A program made the translations under genes and the position numbers. Under the pieces are notes generated by a model that saw nothing but the letters and a program-made list of their open reading frames with translations, had not been told where the DNA came from and did no database searches. From positions 1 through 23,657 of IMG/VR virus record IMGVR_UViG_3300031857_001415: a stretch of DNA of 23,657 nt, one strand, 5' to 3'. This DNA is from a virus. Below, piece by piece: positions 1-8,217 of the stretch; within the stretch, counting starts at the first letter, position 1, and every line of letters begins with the position of its first letter.

Positions 1-288
1 CAATATCAAAACTTACCGATGTCACTTTATTCCAACTTTGTAGAAGATGTAATAAATCATAAGGCGGTATATCCTGTTGTAGATAATATAGAGGACTTAA
101 TAACTAAAGCATTTTTTTCACAGAGAGGGTCTAAATCAGCAGTAGTATATCCGATAAAAAAAGGTTCGGAATTTATTGCGATTGTAGGTTTTGAATGGAC
201 CCATAAGCCAGAGAAATTAGATAATATATTTTCTAAAATTGAGGCAGACGTAAAATCTATGGGAGACACCCTTTCTAAATTATTATAG
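1..288 (+). CDS. C-terminal part of an unrecognised protein, possibly GAF-like (5' partial)
   Basis: The reading frame is open from the first base of the window. The first ATG, at 19, has no purine-rich ribosome binding site in front of it, so this is more likely the tail of a longer gene than a complete 89-residue protein. The visible part alternates short hydrophobic strands (VVYPI, FIAIVGFEW) with a C-terminal amphipathic helix ending KSMGDTLSKLL. That pattern resembles the second half of a small GAF-like sensor or ligand-binding fold, but this is only an impression. There is no membrane segment in the visible part. The stop lies 8 nt before the phoH start, so the two genes are probably co-transcribed. 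Function unknown. Confidence 0.6.
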   Translation, partial: QYQNLPMSLYSNFVEDVINHKAVYPVVDNIEDLITKAFFSQRGSKSAVVYPIKKGSEFIAIVGFEWTHKPEKLDNIFSKIEADVKSMGDTLSKLL

Positions 289-296
289 GAGCCATT

Positions 297-1046
297 ATGA
301 GTTCTGAATATAACGAGGAAACAGATAATAGAGAACATTTGTTGAGTGAAGAAGAAAGTTCAAGTCTAAATACATCAGGAATAAAAAAAGGAAGAAAAAC
401 CATAAAAAATAAAATACAGTTTCAATTAACATTGAACGAAGAACAAAAGAGAATAAAGGCAGATGCTCTTCGTGATGATATATCGGTCTTTGTTGGTAAA
501 GCCGGTTCCGGTAAAACATTATTAGCAACACAAATTGCTCTTGAATGTTTCTTTTACCGTGAAGTTGAAAAAATAATAATTACAAGACCAACTGTATCTA
601 ATGAAGATTTGGGTTTCCTTCCGGGAAATATAAAAGAAAAAATGGATCCTTGGTTGTCTCCAATACAGGCGAATATGTTTCAACTGTACCATAAGGAGAA
701 AATTGAAAAGTTAATGATGGAAGATAAAATAGAAATTGCTCCTATTTCATTTCTTCGTGGTAGAACATTTGTAAATGCCTGTGTTATCGTTGATGAATCA
801 CAGAATGTTACTAAAGCACAGATGGAAATGATATTGTCTCGTCTTGGTATTAACTCAAAGATGATGCTAACTGGCGATATATCCCAAATTGACTTAAAAC
901 AGAAAAAAGACTCTGGTCTACCATATTTATTCAATATGAAGGATAAAATAAATGGATTGGGGGTTTATGAATTAAAAACAAATCACCGTCATCCTATTGT
1001 TGATGATATATTAAAGTATTTTGAAGAAACAAAATCCGAGAAATAA
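297..1046 (+). CDS. phoH: PhoH-like P-loop ATPase
   Basis: A 249-residue protein of the PhoH family, cytoplasmic ATPases related to the N-terminal half of superfamily 1 helicases. They are common in phage genomes, where their role is not settled (RNA metabolism and phosphate response have been proposed). The Walker A motif GKAGSGKT is at residues 67-74, Walker B VIVDESQN at 163-170 and the helicase-like motif TGDISQID at 192-199. An arginine-containing NHRHPIV segment is near 229-235, where PhoH proteins keep a conserved Arg. The first 40 residues are charged, poorly conserved in character and probably disordered. An AGGA ribosome binding site at 287-290 supports the ATG at 297. The stop codon touches the ATG of the next gene, so the two are likely translationally coupled. 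All core motifs are intact. Confidence 0.95.
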   Translation: MSSEYNEETDNREHLLSEEESSSLNTSGIKKGRKTIKNKIQFQLTLNEEQKRIKADALRDDISVFVGKAGSGKTLLATQIALECFFYREVEKIIITRPTVSNEDLGFLPGNIKEKMDPWLSPIQANMFQLYHKEKIEKLMMEDKIEIAPISFLRGRTFVNACVIVDESQNVTKAQMEMILSRLGINSKMMLTGDISQIDLKQKKDSGLPYLFNMKDKINGLGVYELKTNHRHPIVDDILKYFEETKSEK

Positions 1047-2177
1047 ATGACCGAAATTCCTATTTGGCCTGGTAGTTCCAGTTTTACAACTGGAAGCACA
1101 CCGTTTGGAACATTTGATAGTGATTTAGAATTTCAAGTAGAAGCAGATTCTTTTGCTGATTGGTGTGCAAAAAGACTTGGTTATCCACTTGTTGATGTTG
1201 AATTGCAAGATGTAAACTTTTATACCTGTCTCGAAGAAGCTGTATATGAGTATTCATATCATGTCAATCAATTTAACATTCAACAAAATTTATTGAGTTT
1301 GATGGGTTCATCAACAAATTCTAATGTAACACAAAGAAACATATCTACCAATATGGGTGGTCTTGTACAATTAGCAACAGAATATGGTAGTGAAACTTTT
1401 ACCAATGGTAATGTTGCTTTTTATTCATCATCTATTGATATAAAAACAGGACAACAAAAATACAATTTAGATACATTGATTCGTAGTGTAAAAACTCCAA
1501 CAGGATCTATTGAGATAAAAAGAGTTCATCACTATTCTCCACCAGCATCTATTCGTTTTTATGATCCATACTTGGGTAATCAGGCAATGTTAGATACATT
1601 TGGATTTGGTGCATATTCTACTGGTGTATCATTCATGTTGATGCCTATGTATGCAGATTTACTTCGTGTTCAAGCGATAGAATTTAATGACATGATGCGT
1701 AAATCTGCATTTACATTTGAATTGATAAACAACGAACTTCGTATGTTTCCGGTTCCAACAAAGGATTTCAAACTATGGATTGAATATATTGTGAAAGAAG
1801 AAAGAAGCAATCCACTAAAATATCCAAACGGACAAGTTTCTGATATGTCAAATGCTCCTTATGATTTTATGACATATTCTCAAATAAATTCTGTTGGTAA
1901 AAGTTGGATATATTCATTTGGTCTTGCTTTAGCAAAAGAAATGTTGGGTTATATTCGTGGTAAATATGGTAGTATTCCGATACCAAATGGTGAAACAACA
2001 TTGAATGCATCGGATTTATTAAGTGCAGCCGGAACAGAAAAACAGACATTAGTAGATCAATTGAGAACAATGTTAGATACAATGACTCGTTCAAAATTAT
2101 TAGAGGCAAAGAGATTAGAAACTGAAGCATTGGCTGCAAGTCTTAATGGGACACCTTTAGCAATTTACATAGGATAA
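1047..2177 (+). CDS. Neck protein, T4 gp13-like (head-tail connector)
   Basis: A 376-residue structural protein. Residues about 34-90 contain the segment DSFADWCAKRLGYPLVDVEL followed by a helix-rich stretch of the type found at the start of gp13-like neck proteins of T4-like phages. In T4, gp13 binds the portal and, with gp14, closes the head after DNA packaging. The rest is mostly beta-rich, and the C-terminal 100 residues look helical. T4 gp13 is 309 residues, so this copy is longer. The ATG follows the phoH stop directly and only a weak GAG lies upstream, so translation probably depends on ribosomes finishing phoH. The gp14-like and gp15-like genes that follow support the assignment. I am sure it is a neck or connector protein and less sure of one-to-one equivalence with gp13. 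Confidence 0.72.
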   Translation: MTEIPIWPGSSSFTTGSTPFGTFDSDLEFQVEADSFADWCAKRLGYPLVDVELQDVNFYTCLEEAVYEYSYHVNQFNIQQNLLSLMGSSTNSNVTQRNISTNMGGLVQLATEYGSETFTNGNVAFYSSSIDIKTGQQKYNLDTLIRSVKTPTGSIEIKRVHHYSPPASIRFYDPYLGNQAMLDTFGFGAYSTGVSFMLMPMYADLLRVQAIEFNDMMRKSAFTFELINNELRMFPVPTKDFKLWIEYIVKEERSNPLKYPNGQVSDMSNAPYDFMTYSQINSVGKSWIYSFGLALAKEMLGYIRGKYGSIPIPNGETTLNASDLLSAAGTEKQTLVDQLRTMLDTMTRSKLLEAKRLETEALAASLNGTPLAIYIG

Positions 2178-2181
2178 TAAA

Positions 2182-2706
2182 ATGCCACTATTTCACGGAC
2201 AAAGAGATGCTGGTCTTGTTCATAAATTTAATATGGAACTGATAGCAGACATAATAGATACAGAAGTTGCTGTCTATAAACTTTCCATTGAAAATACAAA
2301 AACAAATCTGTATAACGAATCGGATAAAAAAGTATATCATAGTCCCGTTAAAATACCTGCATTGATAGATTATCAGGCACAGACATATGAAGGAACTGAA
2401 TTTGGTCAAGACTTCCAACAATCTGCTACTTTTGCTTTTATTAGAGAGTTTTTGAAAGATGTTGAAATTTTTATTGAAGTTGGTGATGTTATAGAATATA
2501 ACGGAGAATGGTGGGAAATAGATGGTGTTCAAGAAAATCAATTCTTTGGTGGAAAAAATCCTGACTATTCTTTTGCTACTGAAAGATGGGGTCACAATGT
2601 TTCCATAATAGCAACAACACACTTAACAAGACGTTCAAGAATACATATAGAAGAATTTAGACCAGCAATAACAACTGATCATAATGATATTCCGAGTAAC
2701 ATATAA
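2182..2706 (+). CDS. Neck / head-closure protein, T4 gp14-like
   Basis: A 174-residue protein resembling neck protein gp14 of T4-like phages, which with gp13 plugs the portal and offers a surface for tail attachment. The N-terminal part (residues about 16-65, FNMELIADIIDTEV then TNLYNES and PVKIPALID) and the later GDVIEYNGEWWEIDGVQENQ at 101-120 are the recognisable family features. The second is followed by a Gly-Lys-Asn-Pro turn at about 124-127. T4 gp14 is 256 residues, so this is a compact version closer in size to those of other T4-like phages. An AGGA box at 2171-2174 precedes the ATG. The stop overlaps the next start by one base (TAATG), implying coupled translation with the tail-completion protein. 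Confidence 0.8.
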   Translation: MPLFHGQRDAGLVHKFNMELIADIIDTEVAVYKLSIENTKTNLYNESDKKVYHSPVKIPALIDYQAQTYEGTEFGQDFQQSATFAFIREFLKDVEIFIEVGDVIEYNGEWWEIDGVQENQFFGGKNPDYSFATERWGHNVSIIATTHLTRRSRIHIEEFRPAITTDHNDIPSNI

Positions 2707-3770
2707 TGTTTAATTCTGCAAAATATAGAAAACCCCCAATAAGAAGAACTCGTGATTCTTTTATTGATGATGTCCGTTCAGAACAAAATCAAAGACAAGA
2801 TTTGGGTAAAGGAAGATCACTACAAACTCGTAGAGATAAAGATAAAACTCGTAGTGTTTCCATTACTCTTTATGATATAGATTTTTCTGTAAAGTCTTTT
2901 ATTGATCAAAAAATGATGCTTCGTGTAGAAGACAATGGTGAATCTATTGTAGTTCCTGTCATATATGCAAATTCTGAAAAGTGGGCATCAATACAAAAAG
3001 ATGGTTTCTTAAAAGACAAGAAAGGTAAAACGATAATACCATTGATAACATTCAGACGGTCTGCAGTTTCTATAAAGCCAGAAATGCGTAGAAACAAAGT
3101 TGCATCAACAAAACAACTTTATTATGTAATGCAACACAGATACAACAGAATGACACCATATGACAAATTTACCACTCAATATGAAAGAAAACCATCGTAT
3201 GAGTATTATTTAACCCCTATGCCTGATTTTGTTGATGTCACTTATGACTTTATAGTTTGGTGTGAATATCAAAATCAATTAAATCACATTCTTGAACAAT
3301 TTGTTCACTTTAATGGGCAGGCATTCGGTGATAAGAATTATTACAAATTCTCAACATATATGGATTCAATGGCCATCGAAGATAACAACACAACTGGTCA
3401 AGACCGCGTAGTTCGTTCTTCATTTCAATTAACAGTTCACGGTTATCTGATACCAAAAGATGTTGGTGCAGATACAACAACAAAACGAGTTATTAGTGCT
3501 AATAAAATTAGATTTGTTTCCGAAATGTTTGGTGACATTAACTCAATGATGAATCCTGATAATGTAAATTACTATGGAACTACCAATGATTTGAACTCCA
3601 GATTGAGAGGTGCAGGTCAAGCAAATGCAGATAGAGGTAGATTCGGAAATGGTAATGATGATGGATCCGATTCACTTGCTGAATTTAGACGCCGTGTTGC
3701 TCAAATGGTTGATATATCACTTTCTAGATCTGCAGATGTTTATACATTTGAAGTGGATGAAACTGATTAA
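2706..3770 (+). CDS. Tail completion / sheath stabiliser protein, T4 gp15-like
   Basis: A 354-residue homologue of T4 gp15 (272 residues), which forms a ring on top of the finished tail, stabilises the extended sheath and makes the tail side of the head-tail joint. The core runs from about residue 60 to 252. It includes the strand VVPVIYANSEKW (82-93), an MPDFVDVTYDFIVWCEYQNQ segment (172-191) and SSFQLTVHGYLIP (238-250), where T4 gp15 has EVNGWMYPP near its C-terminal third. The first 50 residues are very basic and the last about 70 are Gly/Asn-rich and probably flexible; both appear to be extensions relative to T4. The start overlaps the previous stop by one base. The position after gp13/gp14 matches T4 order. 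Confidence 0.85.
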   Translation: MFNSAKYRKPPIRRTRDSFIDDVRSEQNQRQDLGKGRSLQTRRDKDKTRSVSITLYDIDFSVKSFIDQKMMLRVEDNGESIVVPVIYANSEKWASIQKDGFLKDKKGKTIIPLITFRRSAVSIKPEMRRNKVASTKQLYYVMQHRYNRMTPYDKFTTQYERKPSYEYYLTPMPDFVDVTYDFIVWCEYQNQLNHILEQFVHFNGQAFGDKNYYKFSTYMDSMAIEDNNTTGQDRVVRSSFQLTVHGYLIPKDVGADTTTKRVISANKIRFVSEMFGDINSMMNPDNVNYYGTTNDLNSRLRGAGQANADRGRFGNGNDDGSDSLAEFRRRVAQMVDISLSRSADVYTFEVDETD

Positions 3771-3795
3771 AAACACATTTAGAGATTTTACAAAC

Positions 3796-3803
3796 ATATT
3801 TAT
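3796..3803 (+). promoter_or_regulatory. Candidate late promoter octamer ATATTTAT
   Basis: One of seven copies of ATATTTAT in the intergenic gaps of this window. It lies 36 nt before the ATG of the coiled-coil gene, with flanks AAAC and ATGAG. The promoter role is inferred from position alone. Confidence 0.5.
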
Positions 3804-3839
3804 ATGAGTTATATTTTACAATTTTAAGTGAGGTTTTAT

Positions 3840-4139
3840 ATGGCAGACAATGCTGAAAACACAGTTATTGAAAAAGAATTTGAACAGGATGATATTGATA
3901 CTGTCAAATCATTACAATCCGGATATGCAAGAACTACTGCACAAATTGGACAAGTGGAAATTGAATTACATCTTTTGAACAAAAGATTGGAACAAATGAA
4001 AAATTTAAGAGAACGCTTGTTTAACGAATATACCGAGTTACAAACAAAAGAAAGTGACTTGGTAAAAACACTAAATGAAAAATATGGCGATGGTGTTTTA
4101 GATTTGGATTCTGGTAAATTTATTGCATCTAAATCATAA
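3840..4139 (+). CDS. Small coiled-coil protein, function unknown
   Basis: A 99-residue, highly charged protein. Residues about 30-80 form a predicted coiled coil with heptad-spaced Ile/Leu (QIGQVEIELHLLNKRLEQMK and beyond), followed by a short tail KYGDGVLDLDSGKF. There is no membrane segment and no cysteine. The ATG at 3840 is preferred because GTGAGG at 3828-3833 makes a good ribosome binding site for it; a GTG at 3828 would add four residues but would use up that site. In T4 the terminase genes 16 and 17 sit between gene 15 and the sheath gene, and this small protein is all that lies there here. A role as a small oligomerising assembly factor, or even a reduced small terminase, can be imagined but nothing in the sequence proves it. 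Confidence 0.85.
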   Translation: MADNAENTVIEKEFEQDDIDTVKSLQSGYARTTAQIGQVEIELHLLNKRLEQMKNLRERLFNEYTELQTKESDLVKTLNEKYGDGVLDLDSGKFIASKS

Positions 4140-4157
4140 TTTTGATTTTTTTGCTTT

Positions 4158-4165
4158 ATATTTAT
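4158..4165 (+). promoter_or_regulatory. Candidate late promoter octamer ATATTTAT
   Basis: Second copy of the intergenic octamer, 42 nt before the GTG start of the sheath gene. Its 3' flank ATGAAG is close to that of the copy at 3796. Sheath protein is needed in many copies per virion, so a dedicated promoter would make sense. Confidence 0.5.
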
Positions 4166-4207
4166 ATGAAGAATTTGATTCATTCTATAATTTTATGGAG
4201 ATAATAA

Positions 4208-6646
4208 GTGGCTAATGAAAGAATTGTAAGTCCTGGAGTGTTTACCAATGAAATGGATCTATCGTTCCTCCCACAAGGAATCGGTAACATTGGTGCGGCT
4301 CTCGTTGGACCAACGCTTAAAGGACCGGCTTTTGTGCCTACATTGGTGAATAGTTTTAGTGATTTTATCACTCATTTCGGTAATACATATGAACAATCAT
4401 ACTTACCATACACAGCAAAAAACTATCTTAATAATGCAGGTAGTGCAACAATAGTTCGTGTTCTTGGATCCGGTGGTTACTCTCTTAAGCATCCGGTTGC
4501 AATAGTTGCTACTGGTTCTTGGGGTAAATCACTTATTTCGTTTTTACATCCAACATTTGTTGTAACAAATTCAGATTCAACATCTTTATTTGAATCAACA
4601 ACCGTATCTGCAAACAATAGTGGTAGCTTTGTTATCACTTTGTCAGGATCATTCACAACAGACCAATCTGCATTTACAAATGCTATCGATCAGAATGGAA
4701 CTGCATTTAGTTCATCAATAAATCCAGAATCTACTGCATATATTGGCGATTTGTATGGCTACAATCCTTATGGAACAAACGCCGTTTACAACTATGTAAA
4801 CTTTAAGAAACAGGCATCCGCTTCACTTGCTTTAGATGCTGCAACAAAAATTATGATTGAAACTGGCTCTGCTGGTTCTCCTTGGGATTTTACAACCGAT
4901 TATTTGGCTGCATCTACTCCTTGGATAACATCACAAAAAATTGGTGATAGAACAACAGATTTGTTTAAGTTCCATACTATTTCTCATGGTATTCATTCTA
5001 ACTATGAAGTAAAAGTTGGTATTGCAAACATTCGTCCTGCTGGAACAATCGCTGGTTCAGAATATGGTGATTTTGATGTTGTTGTTAGATTTGTTGATCA
5101 ATCTAAACTTCCACAAACACCATTCACATCCGAAGATGAAGATTTGCGTCCAAACGTAATTGAATCATTTAAGTGTAACCTTGATCCAAATTCACCAAAA
5201 TTTATTTCAAGAGTTATTGGTGATAGATTCATAACAATTACCGATGAAGGTAAAGTTGTTGTTAATGGTGACTATTCTAACAAATCAAAATATGTTCGAG
5301 TTGAAACAACAGAAGCCGTTACTAACGGTGGTGTATCTCCTAATCTCGTTCCTTTTGGATTCCGTGCTTTACATTCACCAATTCCAAAACAATTTACTCA
5401 ACCAGCTGCTGCTACATATGTTGCAGACCAAACAGCCGGTGGTGCATATAACAGACGAGTATATTGGGGATTCAGCTATGACTTTACAAATACTGATAAC
5501 TTTAATTACTTGCGTCCACTTCCTATAACAGATAATGTTACAACTGGAAGTAATGTAGATTTCTATTTGGGTGATTATCAACAAAATCCTGGTGCAAGTT
5601 TCCCATCAAGTGCTGTTGCTTACAGTTCATCCATTGATTTGACTACAAATACTGCACTTGATTCTCGTAAATTTATTGTGCCACTTCAAGGTGGATTTGA
5701 TGGTCATAAACCAAATCTTCAAAAGAAATTGGGAACATACATTGAAGCTGGAAATACACAAGGATTCGATATATCAAACTCTAATGCAGATGGATATACT
5801 TCTTACAAGAAGGCAGTTGATACCATTTCAAATGCAGATGAATTTGATATTAACATGATAGTAACACCCGGTGTTCTTCACTCATTACATTCTGCTATAA
5901 CAAACTATACAAAAGATATGTGTGAGGATCGTGGTGATGCTTTCTATGTAATGGATTCTGTTGGTATAAATGATAATATCTCAACTGCTGTTGCAACAAC
6001 AGAAGGATTTGACAGTAACTATGCGGCTACTTATTATCCTTGGGTTAAGATTCTTGATTTCGATAGAAACAAACCAATTTGGGTTCCCCCATCTGTTGTT
6101 CTTCCTGGCGTAATTGCATTCAATGACCGTGTTGCTGCAGAATGGTTTGCTCCTGCTGGTTTGAATCGTGGTGGTTTGACAGAGGTAGTTGAAGTTAAAT
6201 CTCGTTTGACTCATGCTGAACGTGATACACTTTATGAGGCACGAATCAATCCTATCGCAGTGTTCCCATCAACAGGCGTTTGTGTCTGGGGTCAAAAAAC
6301 ATTGCAAGGTCGTCCATCTGCTCTTGACCGTATCAATGTTCGCCGTCTCTTGATTGCTGCTAAGAAGTTTATTGCTTCTTCCACAAGATACCTTGTGTTT
6401 GAACAAAACACTTCACAGACACGCTCAAGATTCTTGAACATTGTAACACCATACTTGGAATCAATTCAACAACGTCAAGGTTTGTATGCTTTCCGTGTTA
6501 TCATGGATGAAAGTAATAACACACCTGATATTATTGACCGCAACATCTTATACGGCCAGTTGTTCTTACAACCAGCCAAAACAGCTGAATTTGTCATACT
6601 TGACTTTAACATTCAGTCTACTGGTGCTGCTTTCCCTGGTGCTTAA
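4208..6646 (+). CDS. Tail sheath protein, T4 gp18-like
   Basis: An 812-residue contractile sheath subunit. The N terminus has the sheath signature IVSPGVFTNEMD, then a segment about ALVGPTLKGPAFVPTLV, as in gp18. The C-terminal third carries the conserved core: RINPIAVFPSTGVCVWGQKT near residue 680, then RPSALDRINVRRL, and the last strands YGQLFLQPAKTAEFVILDFN, which form the handshake between neighbouring subunits in known sheaths. T4 gp18 is 659 residues; the extra 150 or so probably enlarge the surface-exposed middle domains. The start is a GTG with GGAG at 4197-4200, and an in-frame TAA immediately before it (4205-4207) rules out an earlier start. A strong terminator follows the stop. Confidence 0.95.
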   Translation: MANERIVSPGVFTNEMDLSFLPQGIGNIGAALVGPTLKGPAFVPTLVNSFSDFITHFGNTYEQSYLPYTAKNYLNNAGSATIVRVLGSGGYSLKHPVAIVATGSWGKSLISFLHPTFVVTNSDSTSLFESTTVSANNSGSFVITLSGSFTTDQSAFTNAIDQNGTAFSSSINPESTAYIGDLYGYNPYGTNAVYNYVNFKKQASASLALDAATKIMIETGSAGSPWDFTTDYLAASTPWITSQKIGDRTTDLFKFHTISHGIHSNYEVKVGIANIRPAGTIAGSEYGDFDVVVRFVDQSKLPQTPFTSEDEDLRPNVIESFKCNLDPNSPKFISRVIGDRFITITDEGKVVVNGDYSNKSKYVRVETTEAVTNGGVSPNLVPFGFRALHSPIPKQFTQPAAATYVADQTAGGAYNRRVYWGFSYDFTNTDNFNYLRPLPITDNVTTGSNVDFYLGDYQQNPGASFPSSAVAYSSSIDLTTNTALDSRKFIVPLQGGFDGHKPNLQKKLGTYIEAGNTQGFDISNSNADGYTSYKKAVDTISNADEFDINMIVTPGVLHSLHSAITNYTKDMCEDRGDAFYVMDSVGINDNISTAVATTEGFDSNYAATYYPWVKILDFDRNKPIWVPPSVVLPGVIAFNDRVAAEWFAPAGLNRGGLTEVVEVKSRLTHAERDTLYEARINPIAVFPSTGVCVWGQKTLQGRPSALDRINVRRLLIAAKKFIASSTRYLVFEQNTSQTRSRFLNIVTPYLESIQQRQGLYAFRVIMDESNNTPDIIDRNILYGQLFLQPAKTAEFVILDFNIQSTGAAFPGA

Positions 6647-6655
6647 TTGATATAA

Positions 6656-6690
6656 ATGGGGGGTTGAAATACACTCCCCATATTTTTTTC
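6656..6690 (+). terminator. Rho-independent terminator after the sheath gene
   Basis: The arms 6656-6664 (ATGGGGGGT) and 6673-6681 (ACTCCCCAT) pair over 9 bp with one G-U and an 8-nt loop. They are followed by ATTTTTTTC. The hairpin starts 10 nt after the sheath stop codon. It should limit read-through into the tube gene, which has its own octamer downstream. Confidence 0.88.
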
Positions 6691-6698
6691 AAAGTTGT

Positions 6699-6706
6699 AT
6701 ATTTAT
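6699..6706 (+). promoter_or_regulatory. Candidate late promoter octamer ATATTTAT
   Basis: Third copy of the intergenic octamer, between the sheath terminator and the tube gene, 31 nt before the tube ATG. Lying just after a strong terminator, this gap is where a fresh promoter would be expected. Confidence 0.55.
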
Positions 6707-6737
6707 CTAGGAAGATATTTTTAATTTGGAGATATAA

Positions 6738-7226
6738 ATGGCTGAATTACTCGATCCCAATGAAATTTTTTTCACACCGTTTGAGCCAAAATTACAGAAT
6801 CGCTTTATCATGTATATTGAAGGCGTTCCTGCATATTTGGTAAAAGGTGCTGGTAGACCAAACATCAGTTTCAATCCAATCACACTTGACCACATCAACG
6901 TCAAACGTAAAGTAAAGGGAAAGGGTGAATGGCAAGATATTACAATCAAATTGTATGATCCTATCGTGCCTTCCGCTGCTCAGGCAACAATGGAATGGGT
7001 GCGTCTTTCACACGAATCTGTAACAGGTCGTGACGGTTATTCTGACTTCTATAAGAAAGACATAACACTTCATGTTCTCGGTCCTGTTGGTGATAAAGTT
7101 GAAGAATGGACACTTAAAGGTGCTTTCATTACTGCAACAACATTCGGTGAAATGGATTGGGCAAACGATGCTTTTGTTGAGATTTCTCTCACACTTGCAT
7201 ATGATTATGCTATCCTCCAATACTAA
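6738..7226 (+). CDS. Tail tube protein, T4 gp19-like
   Basis: A 162-residue tube subunit, the same size class as T4 gp19 (163 residues). Stacked hexamers of this protein make the inner tail channel. Visible family features are the opening PFEPKLQNRFIMYIEGVPAY (residues 14-33), the segment about GAGRPNISFNPITLDHINVK (37-56), the strand pair QDITIKLYDPI, and the C-terminal strands WTLKGAFITATTFGEMDWAN and FVEISLTLAYDYAILQY. The ATG is supported by GGAG at 6728-6731. It is flanked by hairpins on both sides with its own octamer upstream, so it is probably transcribed as a one-gene unit, which suits a protein needed in high copy number. Confidence 0.95.
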   Translation: MAELLDPNEIFFTPFEPKLQNRFIMYIEGVPAYLVKGAGRPNISFNPITLDHINVKRKVKGKGEWQDITIKLYDPIVPSAAQATMEWVRLSHESVTGRDGYSDFYKKDITLHVLGPVGDKVEEWTLKGAFITATTFGEMDWANDAFVEISLTLAYDYAILQY

Positions 7227-7265
7227 TACAAATTGTATTATCATATTGAAATTGAAATGAAATAC

Positions 7266-7292
7266 GGGTATACTGATTTTCTCGGTATACCC
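7266..7292 (+). terminator. Hairpin, probable weak terminator after the tube gene
   Basis: GGGTATAC (7266-7273) pairs perfectly with GTATACCC (7285-7292). The stem can extend inward by three more pairs, one of them G-U, around a TTTTC loop. What follows is ATATTTATTTGTG, not a clean T run, so termination may be partial. The ATATTTAT octamer begins on the base after the stem. Confidence 0.6.
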
Positions 7293-7300
7293 ATATTTAT
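7293..7300 (+). promoter_or_regulatory. Candidate late promoter octamer ATATTTAT
   Basis: Fourth copy of the intergenic octamer, directly following the hairpin arm and 50 nt before the ATG of the tail-assembly chaperone gene. This is the longest spacing of the seven. Confidence 0.5.
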
Positions 7301-7350
7301 TTGTGTATATTAAAACGTTTTATTACAAATTATGTTATAGGATTTAAGTT

Positions 7351-8217
7351 ATGACAAAAATTCCAACCGGCTATAATATAGCCAATGAAGAAGCCGTTTC
7401 AGATGCCGATATTAAGGCACAACTTTTAGCTGAACACAAGCAAACTAATGTTAAAAAATCAAATTTTCCAACGGAAATTATTCCTTTGCCTTCAAAAGGT
7501 CTCTTGTATCCAGAAGGACATCCCCTTGCCGAAGGTGTTATTGAAATGAAATATATGACTGCTCGTGAAGAAGATATATTAACTTCACAAAACCTTATTA
7601 AACAAGGTGTAGTATTAGACAAATTGTTTGAGTCTTTGATTGTTACCCCTATCAATTACAACGACTTGTATGTTGGTGACAAAAATGCAATCATGGTTGC
7701 TGCTAGAATTTTGGGATATGGAAAAGATTATACAGTTCAAATTGATGATCCTTTTTCACCCGGCAATAAACAAACTGTTACAATAGATTTAACTCAAATT
7801 GAGCACAAGGAGGTCGATTATTCGCCATTTGAGAACAGAGCAACCGAATTTGATTTTGAACTTCCACTATCTAAAAGAAATATAACGTTTAGACTTATGA
7901 CACATGGTTTGGAAAGACAGATTCAATCAGAGATAAAATCAATGAATAAATCAGTTATTAAGTCTGGAATTGATAGGGATTTAACAACAAGACTCAAACA
8001 TATTATTACATCGGTTGATGGTGAAAATGGTAGAGTTGCTATAAATAATTTTGTTGATAATGAATTGTTTGCAGCGGATTCGAGAGCATTAAGGTCTTAT
8101 ATCAAAGAAATCTCACCTGATTTGGATCTATCATTCACCTTTATTTCAGATATTACTGGTGAGGTTAAGGAGATAGATATACCCATAGAGGTATCATTTT
8201 TTTGGCCTGGCACCTGA
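7351..8217 (+). CDS. Baseplate / tail assembly chaperone, T4 gp26-type
   Basis: A 288-residue protein. Residues about 43-125 match the T4-like baseplate-assembly family typified by gp26: IIPLPSKGLLYPEG, EGVIEMKYMTAREEDILTSQ, then the DKLFESLI and MVAARILGYGKDY segments. The C-terminal half is mixed alpha/beta and the protein ends FFWPGT. The start is the ATG at 7351 with ATAGGA at 7337-7342. The gene sits directly before the tape-measure gene and ends on a run of seven T, after which a second frame continues for 79 codons without a start of its own. This is the arrangement of the frameshifted tail-assembly chaperone pairs (lambda G/GT, P2 E/E') that coat the tape measure during tail assembly. 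The unshifted product described here would be the major form. Confidence 0.8.
   Translation: MTKIPTGYNIANEEAVSDADIKAQLLAEHKQTNVKKSNFPTEIIPLPSKGLLYPEGHPLAEGVIEMKYMTAREEDILTSQNLIKQGVVLDKLFESLIVTPINYNDLYVGDKNAIMVAARILGYGKDYTVQIDDPFSPGNKQTVTIDLTQIEHKEVDYSPFENRATEFDFELPLSKRNITFRLMTHGLERQIQSEIKSMNKSVIKSGIDRDLTTRLKHIITSVDGENGRVAINNFVDNELFAADSRALRSYIKEISPDLDLSFTFISDITGEVKEIDIPIEVSFFWPGT

Noticed and set aside
923-930. ATATTTAT inside phoH
   Set aside because: It falls within the codons for Tyr-Leu-Phe and no gene starts nearby. Treated as a chance coding occurrence and counted against the motif's specificity.
2188-2622. 144-codon open frame on the minus strand across the gp14-like gene
   Set aside because: It is rich in Phe, Ile, Cys and Tyr as expected from the complement of AT-rich coding DNA, and it is fully covered by a recognised gene.
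4131-4152. AAATCA / TGATTT hairpin at the end of the 99-residue gene
   Set aside because: Only six weak pairs, overlapping the stop codon; the following T run is interrupted. Not strong enough to call a terminator.
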